64,000 nt of DNA from Paraphysoderma sedebokerense (taxonomy: Eukaryota > Blastocladiomycota > Physodermatomycetes > Physodermatales > Physodermataceae). The notes beneath the pieces are model-generated. The model ran no database searches and was not told where the DNA came from. It worked only from the letters and a program-made list of their open reading frames with translations. Shown here piece by piece: positions 45,135-56,866 of this stretch. The stretch's first letter is position 1. Each line of letters starts with the position of its first letter. Location: positions 62,001-126,000 of the forward strand of contig JAHLJZ010000029.1 in NCBI GenBank assembly GCA_025602915.1, written 5' to 3'. The position numbers and the translations under genes were made by a program.

Positions 45135-45486
45135 ATCCCATAATGTAATGTAATTATCTTCTTGTAAATAGATGGAGTAACTTTAATCTGTCCTGATGTG
45201 GTACCCATAATGTCAGTCGGAGAGAGCTTAACACGTCCACTTTGAGGCAGACTCTTCCGTCTGTCGCTGCTAAAACCAGTTTATGTGCAAGGGTCAACCC
45301 AATCCTCTCTCCTAATGACAGCCTGAACATATTAGCCGAAGAACCATTAAATATTGATTGAAATCATGTATCTACAATTCATTTTTCGACTGCCGATTCG
45401 TCTTAATACAAGTCATCTGGTCAAGGGGCGGATCCAAACTGATCCCTAGAATTATGTAGTAAATTCATTAAGTACATCGAAGAATT
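45135..45486. other. Convergent 3' intergenic region
   Basis: About 350 bp between the ETFRF1 stop (+) and the ASF1 stop (-). Nothing recognisable beyond AT-rich flanks. Confidence 0.45.
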
Positions 45487-46588
45487 TCACATCACCATTC
45501 CACCATTTCCCATAGCCATAGCAGCGTCGATTCCATACCGTTGAGGATCCTGCGATGGCACTAGCATGTTATTTGTGTGATTCACTACTTCAGCTTTTGT
45601 TTCACCGGATGAAGAGGCGGAAGGGTCAACTGGAATATCAGAAAATTCCGATTGGAGTGGGTTTTCCCTGTTCATAGTAAATTATAGATTGTTGAAGACA
45701 GAAGCAAGCACAAAAAAATCAAATATGCGAATATCAATTGATATGATAAATAAACCAAGTAAGTCTGAAAGGTAGCAAGTACGAAACGACTAAAGGAAAG
45801 CGCGATTGACAAACCATTTGAATGGAAATCTAGTAACTCGAGGCTTCTCGGCCAAAATATTTCTACTTAATTTTTCATAAATAGGTTGAGTTGGGGGATT
45901 CTCACGCAACTCCTCTTCGGTATACTCTATGTTGACGTAATATCCGACACGAACAAACTCTTTTGACATATAGGAAACTTTTAGCAGGACGACTGTAACT
46001 CCAAGAAGATCGGCGGGTGGAATTTTCGATGGATCAGGTGGAGGTGCCTAAATCAATTTGTCGTTAAAGATAACCAAGAATTAATACGGAAGAGAGTATG
46101 ATAAGCCTGAGAAATATAAACACGGCTGCGTTGACTCTCAGAGTCTCAACGGTCGTGGATAAGAATTGAAGAATACCGAAAGCAAACAATAAAACTGGAA
46201 AGCAGAGAACATCAGAAATACAAACAAACCTCCAGCATAAACTTATTCACTCCAATCGGCACAGGACCCACCGAAATATCCTCCAAAATCTGGTCACACT
46301 GCTCAGTCTGGGCCGAACCGACATAAACGATGCTAAAGTCTATGTCTATGTGGGATAAACCGTATCATAAATTAATGAAATGCAATTTTCAGTATCAATC
46401 ACATGAGCTTTAAGAGTGATGGCATAGCATATAGAGTTTCACGATAACGTATCTATGAGAGGTCAGTGTGCAAGCAACATACCATCCTGCAGCTCCATGT
46501 TACATTCGAATGTGATTTCAAACTGGAATGGATCCAGAAACCGAGAGGGATTGTTGTGGATAACGATATTGGTGAGAGAGACAGCCAT
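45487..46588 (-). CDS. ASF1: Histone H3-H4 chaperone ASF1
   Basis: Nuclear chaperone handing H3-H4 dimers to CAF-1 and HIRA during replication-coupled and independent nucleosome assembly. Four exons (46588-46483, 46345-46230, 46047-45815, 45667-45487) give an intact 211-aa frame. The conserved immunoglobulin-like core is complete: [119 protein letters not shown], and [13 protein letters not shown]. The last 50 residues are a variable, acidic to Met/Gly-rich tail, as in other fungi. Upstream in-frame codons exist, but the ATG at 46588 matches the family start. Confidence 0.95.
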
Positions 46589-46672
46589 TTCGATTGCAGA
46601 GTCGAATTTGTCTGTTGAAGCGAGTCGAGCGCAAGAGAGGGAATCGGGCGGCTTCATTCCCACAGCAACGGT

Positions 46673-46678
46673 CACGTG
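46673..46678. promoter_or_regulatory. CACGTG (E-box) site upstream of ASF1
   Basis: CACGTG in the context GGTCACGTGCGC, 85 bp upstream of the ASF1 ATG in a divergent promoter of 430 bp. It resembles the pair between Hel2 and ETFRF1, including the TCACGTG flank. Binding by a Cbf1-like factor is inference. Confidence 0.4.
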
Positions 46679-47018
46679 CGCAATGTAATTAAGCTTCTGT
46701 TCTTTTATGACAGCCAATAACATATCAAACAGCACTCCCTGTCCTCAATTACCCAATGTCCGGTATACTTTTGTAACTGAATACTGCATATCGGACATTC
46801 AATCTCACCCCCCTCTGGTATGTGTCTGTGTTGCTATGTCAACTGAAATGTCGCTGTACTATGTATTCTAAATGTATTCTAACTCTCCTGTCCAGTTCTC
46901 TTCAACTCCAATCCACCCATCCCTCCCGTTTCTCCCCCTCTTTCTCAAGCAACCAAAAGCGTCTCTAATACCTCATTCTTCTTGGTTCAAGTTAAGTCCG
47001 TCTATATAAGATACAACC

Positions 47019-48387
47019 ATGGGTAAATGGGCCGAGAAAAGCTATGACGATGAGTTGGTTCGAAAAATAAAAGTAATCTTTAATGGCATCGAAAAGAAGT
47101 TGGAAAAAGATAATGTAAGACGATTTCCGCAATTATTCCTTACTTTCTACTCATGTGGCTGAAGCAGTGAATTTCAACGGCAACTCTCCATTTAGCCCAA
47201 TTCGACATTTGGTTTTGAAAATTTTGTAGAAACATTTGATGTAAACGACAAGTTTGTGCAGCGAATGTTTGAATTTCTAGTAAAGGTATGGAGAAACAAA
47301 TCGGTTCTTACTTTAATGTATTGGAAAAATGATTTAATCGTCTCTTGTGTAATAGGAAACTGCGCAATCTCACCGACGAGAAAGATTTAATTCAACACTA
47401 TCTCAACCGGGCGGTCCGTTATACTCTAACTCAGAATCATCTTCATCATCGAGGTCATCGAGATCAGCAAACCGTCGTTACTCATCGATTGGCCAGCTCC
47501 CTTTATTTCAGACATTGAGTGACGCAGGATTCTTCGACAATGACGACGAAGAGGGTGCGAGTGCCAATAACGGTGGTGCCAATAGGGAATTGAGAGATTG
47601 GAGCTTCGTCACTGCCGATTACTGGGACAGGGAAAGGGAAAGGGCGAGAGAAGGATTCAGGGAACGGGATCGAACTCAAAGAGAGCTTGCGGAAAGTGGT
47701 AGACTCGGGCTAGACAATCTCTTCAGCTTTGGGGATAGGAGAAATGAAGCAAGTATCGGGGACGACGCAAATGGGACAGCTGAAAGTGGGGCGCGGAGTC
47801 TGCTTCATATGTCCCGGGCAGAACGGCCGCCACCTACCATCCTATTTACTCGACCGCCGATTTCACCCTCGACTAACGGATTTCTTGCCTCAATAATGAA
47901 TGTAAATCCAGAATTGGGATCATCCCTGTTACCCTCTGACCATTCGTCATCGGCATCTGCCAGAAGATATATTGGGTCTTCAAACTTGCATCTTGCACCA
48001 GCAACAGGCTCTTCTGTCAATTCTCATGTTTCAGAGAGTTCTGCGACATCTTCATCTTCGACAATACCCACAGACGTCCCACCTTCCAACTCGACAAACA
48101 ACCTGACCAACAGACGAAGTCGCCGAGTTTCACTTCTGGATGCGCTTGCCGCTACTGTTGTGCGTCCCCGCTCCCCGCGGTCCCCACGAAGTCCTAACAT
48201 TCCGCTTTCTCCTGGGATGCCCTCTAGCTCTTTACCACGAAATCTTATACCCATCCCTCCACCTTCCACCACAGTTCAGAGACGATCAGTATCGGCTTCT
48301 ATTCGCGCGAACCCAGAATTGGAGGTTCTGCCGACTTCGTTAGCGTTGACGTCTGCTGCAGGCAATCCCTCCAGTCAGCTTCGATAA
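47019..48387 (+). CDS. Uncharacterised 405-aa Ser/Arg-rich protein
   Basis: Three exons (47019-47114, 47196-47285, 47356-48387), all phase 0, give 405 aa. The first 62 residues look folded and helical (MGKWAEKSYDDELVRKIKVI, then FGFENFVETFDVNDKFVQRM). The rest is low-complexity: Ser-rich, an Arg/Glu-rich stretch around WDRERERAREGFRERDRTQR, and a C-terminal region with repeated RSPRSPRSPNIPLSP and other SP/SLPR sites. No family recognised. The SP-rich, basic tail suggests a phosphorylated nuclear or cytoskeletal protein, a guess from composition only. It shares a divergent promoter with ASF1. Confidence 0.7.
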
Positions 48388-48849
48388 GGCTTTGATTATA
48401 ATCCGTATCGATTTTTGTTCGCCCATAAATGTATCTTTAAAATTTAAAATGAGAAATTCACTGTAGTTTCATTCGTGTCGGCTATTGTACATAAGAAGAA
48501 TTTGAAGTTTCGATCTGTTTTAAGTAATATTGTATTTTGGGGTTGGCTGGAAGCGGCAGCCACTACTTCATTCAAGATTAAAAATTCAAACAAATTAAGC
48601 TAAAGATTCATGGTCATTGTAAAGTCCTGTATTATTACTTGTAATTGTTCTGATATATGTATGCTGGATGTTCTGTATGGAGATCTTGCCACATTTTGTT
48701 CCTAATACAATCAAAATAGAAATTCAATATCATTCCAATTCCAATGTCGATAATTGATAAACTACTGTGGCGCGAAGTCCCCAAGGCCTCTTCCGTCTTC
48801 GTTTACCGTGAATTCCAACAGAAAGTTGTCAGAACTTTAACTCAATATA
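48388..48849. other. Intergenic region
   Basis: About 460 bp between the Ser-rich orphan and the HDAC gene. AT-rich with AATAAA-like motifs near the left side. No gene seen. Confidence 0.45.
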
Positions 48850-50900
48850 ATGCTTTCATCAACGAGTGCCCAAGAATTGCAGATTTCACAACTCTCCTCT
48901 CTTTCCGAAAAACCTTCAACTGAGACTAAAAAACGGACAGTCGCTTATCTCAACTCACCCCAATACACCACGGTATGCGATCTTCTACCCTCCAATAAAG
49001 GTCGCGCAAGTTTAGTCAACGGATTGATCGAGGCGTATGGTTTGACAAAGGATATGAAGTATGTGTATCATTGTCATTCTGTTTTGAGCGGTACAACAAT
49101 CGACGATCAACAAGACCGTAACATGCAACGGCTAACCTATGTGTTTTATCTGTATGATAGAATGATATCACCGTTGTTGGCATCGAAGAGCCATATATGC
49201 AGTTACCACGATGAAGAATTTATTGGTTTGTTCCGACTTGTTTCAACCTTTTGGTTTATCTACGATTCTACAGTGGCTCGCGATATGGTCTATTCGGGGA
49301 GGATCCAACTGATGGTGTCTCTTCTACGATTGAACAGACTTTATGTTATATGCTGAAAAGAAGCTATTGGGCGACAAGAATTTGAAAAATATGAAGCAAG
49401 AATATGATGACGAGGATTTTGAAGAGCTGAAGGAAGAGTTCGGATTGGTTGATGTGAGTTCTCCCTTTGTCCTTACTATTGATTTCTTTCCCAGCCGTCC
49501 GTTCATTCGTTATGTTTATTCCGCCATGTCATTACACTGTCACACCGGACTCATATTCATTGATAACTGTAATTTCAGGATTGCCCGATCTTTATCGGTT
49601 TATCAAAGTATATTCAATATGTTGCTGGCGCTTCAATTATGGCGGCCCGGACATTAATGAATGGGAATGCTCAAGTGGCGATCAATTGGAACGGCGGCAG
49701 GTTAGTTATATTGAATCTTCGGTAGCCAATGTCTGCTGCTCTCCCCATTTGATGCTGATATTTGGCTTTGTATTGCTGTAGACACCATGGTAAAAAGTGA
49801 GCTTCTCTGGGTTTACAGAGACGTGTAACTTCCATTTGAGAACTAATGGTATCTTCCATAGAGCACAGGCATCCGGTTACTGCTACATTAACGATATAGT
49901 TCTTGCAATCACGGAATTGCTGAAGAGGTTTAGTAGAGTGATGTATATTGACATGGACCTGCATCATGGTGACGGTAGGTTATTTCTCCGTGGCTGCCAG
50001 GGCAGCGTCCCCTTTTCGTGTTCTTTTCTTCGTTTTTGGGTTAGCAGTGAAGCTTACCCGAATATCGAATTGTAGGGGTTGAAGAAGCTTTTCTGTTTAG
50101 CAATAAAGTTCTGACAATGTCATTTCATCGATTCGGAGTTGGATTTTTCCCTGGTAGTTTTCTCTTATTTTCCTGTCCGTCCATTTCTTTTAATTGTTGT
50201 GAAATGGTATTAAAGTCGTATCAATTGAAATACAGGAACGGGATCGGAAACTTCAACTGGATCAGGGAAAGGGAAAAATTATTCTATCAACATTCCGCTT
50301 CAACCTGGATTGTCAGGCGGTACTTTAAAACAGATATTCCACGATATTGTAACCCCCGCCAGAATGAATTTCAAACCTCAGGCTGTAGTGGTACAATGTG
50401 GTGCTGACGGTACGAATTGACACTCATTTTACTAATATGAATTTTTTAAGTGAATGTCAAATGGAAGATGATCTAACTTCTGATCAAAACCTGTAGGTTT
50501 AGCTGGGGATCCTAATAAAGAATGGAATTTGGACATTGAAAACTTTGGCTCCTGCTTGAGAACCGTCTTGGATTGGAACACTCCTACTCTGTTGCTAGGC
50601 GGCGGTTAGTTCCTTTTTTCTGCTCTTGTCTTACGCGAATCACCGCCTTTTCTAAAAGTTCTTGTTGCAGGCGGATACGATCATCCGAACACGGCTAGAC
50701 TGTGGACGTACCTGACTTCACTAGCACTGAACGTTTCAATACCGACCACCATACCGGAACATCCATCCTTCGGAAAATATGGACCTGATTTCGAGCTGAT
50801 GATTGACGCGGGTAACCGGAGAGATGAAAATACAAGTGATAAGGTCAAGGATCTCGTTGCCACAGGCATAAGTCTAGCTGAAATGGTTTATGCTGTCTAA
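48850..50900 (+). CDS. Class I histone deacetylase, HDAC8-like
   Basis: Zinc-dependent lysine deacetylase. Nine exons (48850-49225, 49338-49453, 49579-49700, 49782-49796, 49862-49974, 50076-50153, 50236-50409, 50497-50604, 50671-50900) sum to 443 aa in frame. The fourth exon is only 15 nt and encodes part of the active-site HHGKK. Further marks: [33 protein letters not shown] (zinc Asp/His), [29 protein letters not shown] (zinc Asp), [17 protein letters not shown] with the catalytic Tyr. The N-terminal [20 protein letters not shown] and [11 protein letters not shown], plus the short acidic loop, resemble HDAC8 more than Rpd3/Hos2. Most fungi lack a clear HDAC8. A class I identity is secure; the subclass is less so. 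Confidence 0.88.
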
Positions 50901-51282
50901 TGACTGTTGACATTATGATACTTTCTCAAAAAGATGGCTTGGTCCTTCGGATCGCGTGGAAGCAGAACTGACGGCAGCTAGGAGACGTACAGAGCTCTAT
51001 TGATAAAGATAGACATATTTTATTAGATCGAGATGGAACATGTAGATTTGTTGTATATTAATGTATTATTATTATAAACTGATTTTTTGCAAAAAATGGA
51101 AAGCAGTTTTTGGTCATTGTCACCTCACTGACACAATTCCTTTAAGTGGCTGAATGCGGAAGTGTTTCCTCATCCTGGTGACATTCATGACTAAAGAATC
51201 AATCGCTTAAACTGTTCTCGGACATATTACAATACTCTTTCTCTGCTATATTTAAATTCCTTTCATACTATTTGTCTGAGTA
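50901..51282. other. Intergenic region
   Basis: About 380 bp between the HDAC stop and the CHIP start, both plus strand. AT-rich, no gene recognised. Confidence 0.45.
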
Positions 51283-52604
51283 ATGGACGCAGAGCAGCAC
51301 AAAAACCGGGGGAATAACTTCTTTTCCGATCAAGACTACGAAAGCGCAATAGGCGAATACACAAAAGCCATAATCAAAAACCCTAATAATTCAGTCTACT
51401 TTACAAATAGAGCAGTATGCTACAGAAAATTAGAGAAATGGGAGGAAGTTGTAAATGATGCTAGAAAGGTATGTATCTCAACGAATATTTTAACTTAACG
51501 AGTTCTTGTTAGATCTGGTGTCGATATCAAGAAACATTCTGCGACCGCTTTCCAAACGTATTTCCCCGGGCATGAAACTAAACTGAATAAACTATTTGCT
51601 TTGATTCCTTTTCCTTCCTTTGGAGTGCAGGCGATCGAAATTGACGAGTTATCAGGTGTCCTATCTCAGTTCCTTGCAAACTTAAAATCTCGAAAGACTT
51701 GAATCACTGATGAAGGTTTTGCATTTTATTGTTCCTTCTTTCTATACGACAGTGAAGGGGTACTATTTTTATGGTCTCGCATTGACGGAATTGAAACGGA
51801 GATTGCCAGAAGCTGTAGAAAACTTACAAAAGGGTATGGAAAATACTCTCGAATACCGTCAAGTCGTTTAGCGATATCACGGTTGACAGTTGGTTGCGCC
51901 AATGCATTCATTTACGAATATCTTAGGATACAGACTCTCTCTATCTAGCACAAAGAAAACTGATATCACGATATCCGATGAAATCCGACAAACATTAATC
52001 AAGGCACAGAAACTGAGGTGGCAAAAAGATCGAAGTAAAATGATTGAAGAAAAACATGAGCTCGCGAATTATTTGAGGAATTTAATTGATGCTGATAGAG
52101 CAAGACAATTGAATTCTGCGACGACAGATGTGGAAACTGAAGATATCAATTGGCACCTTGTACGTTTAAAGGATTATCTGATGTGGAAGTGACCCCTCAA
52201 CTCATGAAATCTTTACTTCTATATATAGGACGAACGTTTAAGTCAAGTGACCCAGGTATTCACCCAGTTAGATGATTTAATGTACGGGAAGCAAGAAGTT
52301 CCTGATTGTCTACTTGATAAGGTAACCTTGTGGCTTTCAGTTTTTCATTTTGTCCTTTCAGATCATTTATTCAAATGAACTCTTCATCTATCGACAGATA
52401 TCGTTTGAACTCATTCAGGACCCTGTCATTACCCCCAATGGTATCACTTATGACAGGCGTGAAATATTGAGGCATCTCAAATCAGTTGGCGAATTTGATC
52501 CTTTCACACGGGAACCTTTAAAGGAGAAAGACTTAATTCCGAATCTGCTGATGAAAGAAGTCATCGATAATTTCTTGAAGGACAATGGATGGGCCGCAGA
52601 ATGA
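51283..52604 (+). CDS. STUB1: CHIP/STUB1 co-chaperone U-box ubiquitin ligase
   Basis: Binds the C-terminal EEVD of Hsp70/Hsp90 through TPRs and ubiquitinates clients through a U-box. Six exons (51283-51468, 51631-51655, 51753-51833, 51927-52159, 52229-52321, 52398-52604) give an intact 274-aa frame. TPR region: [40 protein letters not shown], then [20 protein letters not shown], with carboxylate-clamp Lys and Asn in place. The helical hairpin reads [21 protein letters not shown]-box: [40 protein letters not shown] and [13 protein letters not shown]. Human CHIP is 303 aa with the same order. Exon 2 is only 25 nt. CHIP is absent from yeasts, so its retention here is notable. Confidence 0.93.
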
Positions 52605-52907
52605 TAATAGAATTTTTGATATGTCTTCCATGAGCTAGCTCTATGGCACAGGAGAGTCCTTGCGAATGCACGATAAACTGAACAATAAAAACGATAACTT
52701 ATTAATTTATTCACTATGACAGTCTGTATCTGTGGAGATATCTCAACACAATCAAAATTTACTGCGATTTTGACAACGAAAGGCATTCTATGCTGCCTGA
52801 TGTTACAATAACATTTCAATAACTGATTAACAAACTAAGGAACGTCTCTTGCTTCGACGCTGAGCAAACAGCGGACACAATAAACTAAAAGCTACAATGA
52901 CCTTATC
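52605..52907. other. Convergent 3' intergenic region
   Basis: About 300 bp between the CHIP stop (+) and the kinase stop (-). A minus-strand frame here overlaps the CHIP coding exon and is a shadow of it. Nothing else seen. Confidence 0.45.
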
Positions 52908-55274
52908 CTATAGCTTCAGAGCCAGATGAATACCATTTCCAAGCAAATCTGATTCCATTTGGTAGTTGCTAAAAATCTGAATATCAATATACCGTTTAAC
53001 AAGTGAGCCAGTATATATCCATATCCAAATCCCCAGTATCAGTTTGACAACGACAAGGGCAATAACTGCCAACCAAGGGGCGGCAAACATATTAGAGTCT
53101 ATTAATGACGCAATATACCACCCAAATGTCGAAAGGAAGACAAAGACGAGAGGATGTTTTGTACTTCGGATGTGATCTTTGACGAAGGCGCGAACATTGA
53201 CAATTCCACGCGATGTTGAGTTACGATTAAACACTACTGCTGCTGTTTCGAGATAGTCGCATGAGGTGATGTAGTTAGATGATTCCGTACTTGTTATAAC
53301 ATGATTAGAGCCGGTAACGTAATTTGAAGAGTAAGTAGCTGTCCTAAGACAAATGCTGTCGGGGACATTATTAGAGTATTCTATGGGATATGTCGCGCAG
53401 GTTAAAAATAACGCTTCCTCACTACTCGCAGACGAAAGACATGTGTCAAGGGAGCGATCAAGTTCTTCACTGGTTGGTTGAATCGAAATCGGTTCGTTGG
53501 AAAATATATCGCGCATTAAAGTTTTTAAGAGCATGGCTTCAACAGGTCTCTCCTGGCTGACAGATGGTCGATGGGCAGCGGGTTTGTCTTGAACGACCAA
53601 GGGAGGAGACTTTTGACTGATTCGTTGAGTTTTATCAACTTTGTTAGGAGCAGACGGTTGATGAGGGGATAATGCACTCCCGTTTTGACCCGAAGCTTCA
53701 TGAGATGCGGACTTTGAAGGTACAATCGGCTTTGAAAGAGTGTGAGGAATTCCGGTCTCTCCGGATATCCTCTTCCGTGAGATTTGATGTCGGAAAATGT
53801 CGATAGGAACCCCCGGCACAGCTTTTCGGGGTTTTGGGCGCACCAATATAGGTTGAGAAGGTGTATGGCTGTGTTCGACTGGGAGGGGAATGTCCTGCGA
53901 CATGTGCGGTTGGATATTCAATTGTATTTGGATCGAATCAGGATCTGCTATCCCTTCCAAAGCTAGGCGTTCGTCCTTTGTTTGATGTGGAGGGGAGAGA
54001 GTAACGGATTGTCAAAATCAGATAATAAAGAAATCGAGAATATTAAACGATACCTTTGTATCGTATTCTTCCCACTCAAATAAACCACTGTCTTGTTCAC
54101 CGATCTCGTCTAAAGCATCGTCTAACAATTGCAGTATCAAGTTCTGTGAAGGCATGGCACCAAACGGGAGGTAGTCCAAATAACGCAGAACTGAGACCAA
54201 GGCAACTGCACGATGAAGTAGGAGCAGTCAGTCAGTGAGACAACGAGTTTTCTGCATATGAAAGAATCCGAATTTCATACCAGGGATGTCCGGATAGAAA
54301 GCTTTGATGGTGTCAGTATTTTTTAAATAGGCAATTTTTGAATGATAATCTGGGTCTTTGGGATTCGTGGAGTCCATGAAATGAGACCACGGGAGTTCAT
54401 CCCAATGCAGATCAAATGCACTATAGATAAGTGCTGTAAGATCAGATGCAAAATCTTGCTCTAAAATATCATGTCAAACATTTGAACTCATAATACTTTT
54501 GCAGTATTCAGCTTACCTCTTCGCAAATGAGCTTTTTGACAAGCGAATACTGTGGTGCCGAGAAAATATTCCTCTTTTCTTGGAGTCTGCATAAATTGGG
54601 CCGCGAAACGGGCTAGACCATAGTCATTTATAACTATTTCATTGCTTTTTAGATTTATCAATACGTTGGCAGGTTTTGGGTCGCGATGAATCACTCCAAC
54701 GCTGTGGATTTCTGAAAAGGCATAGATCTGCGCGAGTCGAAAGGGTTAGCAAAATCGATGTGTTGAAGTTGATATGGATGGAAATATTTTACCATCTTCT
54801 TAAGCAATCTTAGCATGGTTTTCATTGAGAAAGGTCCAAACCTGTCTCTTAGGCAATTCAACGAACATGAAAATTTCTCCATGACAATGAAGTGCACATC
54901 TGTGGTAGTTCCAGCAGCATACAACATCGGGGAGCAACCTAAAGAATTGATCAAAGAGATTTCATTAGGTAAGTGTTGTTTCTCAGATACTGGTCGACAA
55001 AGATCAGATCTATTGCTTGCTATTGAAAAGAACCTGGGATATTATGAAAATGAGAAGAGAACACAGTTCCTCAAAACGTACCTGTAATCTTGGCGTTTAA
55101 ATAAGTCAATATATCATACTCTGTTCTTAGTGCAGGATATCCATTATGTCCGGTTATCTTCACGGCAACTTCCTTGCCACTTCTTAATTCAATCGCGGAG
55201 AAGACTTCACCTTGGCCGCCGCGACCAAGTTTTGCCACCACTTTGTAGTTCGGTATGTGAGGGAGCTCGTTCAT
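52908..55274 (-). CDS. CK1-like protein kinase with C-terminal membrane segments
   Basis: Six exons (55274-55082, 54938-54793, 54727-54517, 54460-54281, 54205-54054, 53975-52908) give an intact 649-aa frame. The kinase domain spans about residues 9-290: YKVVAKLGRGGQGEVFSAIE (Gly loop), EVAVKI (Lys), VHFIVMEKFSCSLNCL, GVIHRDPKPANVLI (catalytic loop), INDYGLARF (DYG in place of DFG) and LPWSHF. These suggest a CK1/TTBK-related but divergent kinase. Pro/Ser/His-rich sequence follows, then two hydrophobic spans near the C terminus (around VFVFLSTFGWYIASLI and WLAVIALVVVKLILGIWIWI). It would be a membrane-anchored kinase facing the cytosol. No signal peptide. Substrate unknown. Confidence 0.75.
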
Positions 55275-56866
55275 CTTTAACCGTCAAACTATAAGATTAG
55301 AATGAGGGGGATGAGGGGATGAAGAGATGTCTCAACAATAGGCGGGAAGAATCGAATCGAGAGTCCGAAAATCTTTGCACGAGAGTAGGCACTAAGTGGG
55401 CCTAATTTTTCTTCGCTCGCATTTACGCAGAGATGCAGAGCGAAGAATCAGAAGAACCACACTTCTGCCCGCCGAATATGTATAATAAGTCAAAAACGAA
55501 TAATAAATTTTTGATATTGCAATCCTTCTATCATTGCTGTATTGCAGATGCGCTATAAGCAATACGTGGCTCTCCATAAATGCTGCCATATTAATCTGAA
55601 TCTATCTAGATGAACTCTGGCTCGTGCTGCATCTAAACAAGACCTGCGATGATCAAGAACTAATCAAATAACTTCGCCGTGCATTGTATATCAGGCAATA
55701 ATCCAACACTCGACCACTTACTAAATCAGCTATGGCACATATATTTTCACTAACTTCTCAAAGTAGACACATGTCATTTCGACCACTTAAAATTCACAAA
55801 TCAATATCTAAATTGGTTTATTCCAAAAAGGGGGAACAGTGGTTGCAGAATGATTGTCTCCCCTAATCTTAGTCATAATTTTCCGTTAGTTGGTTACCTC
55901 TTCCAAGCTGAAGCAAATACGAATAGAAAGTGATAAGCTCCTAGCACAGAAAAAAATCAAATATTTACGGAATAGTGACTTAAAATTGTCGGACTAACAG
56001 CCCATGTAGGGACCATTCACACCCTTTTATTACCTAGCAATTAAAAAGCTAAAAGACCGCCCCTCAATTTTTTTGAAATGAAATCGGGTGTCAAATACTT
56101 CAAGCATCAATTTTCAGAAAAGTAACTTCTCCAAACTCTTTTACAATATCAGCCATTAATGAAGTATACTCAAGTCCAGGATTTTTATTTTTGAGCCTGC
56201 CGCCTGGGTTCAACAGACCAAAAAAAAAAAGACTACGAAGACATGCCGAATTGAGGCAAATTGGTATTGAATTGATTACGGAAGCACCCGACTGATAATA
56301 ACCACGGGGAATATAATTTTTATAATATCCCTACAAGGCTCATTATTTTGGGAAAGTAAAATTCGACAGTGCCGCTCCGCTCGGTTGTTTATCAAGACTT
56401 GTGCGGAAGGGTGAAATCTGCGCGGGAAAGTGATAGAGGGGTCTTCGGAGCTGAACATTTCAGAGGATGGCGGCCTTTAAGTGTCTGTTATTACTGTATT
56501 GTTAATTCTCATGGCTTAGAGTTTTCGATGTTTTTGAGTTTGTGACCACGTTTCTATTTGACTGCGAAAACGCTTTTGACCAGTCTGCCGTGCGTGTAAT
56601 TGGCTGCATTATTGATTCTTGGCGGGCAAAACTGGCTTTTGAAGACGTAAAAGGGTTATCAATTTAGATGGTCCTGCTTTATCAGGTCCATTAGTCTCCT
56701 CTTTGACAACTGCGGGATAAACATGTATTATATTTTTAATCAAGCCAGGGCTTACATGCTGCCCTATTTTAAATTCTAAATTCAGCTCATTCTTAACCTT
56801 AATACTGCAGCACCATCACCCAATTATCGTACAGCACATTGAATTGATTATCTTTTGTTTCGATGT
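55275..56866. other. Largest gene-free gap in the core region
   Basis: About 1.6 kb between the kinase start (-) and the dynein stop (-). Only short frames in all six readings, no splice-linked exons, no tRNA-like or repeated structure. The part next to 55,275 should hold the kinase promoter. It could carry a non-coding RNA, but nothing in the bases shows one. Confidence 0.5.
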
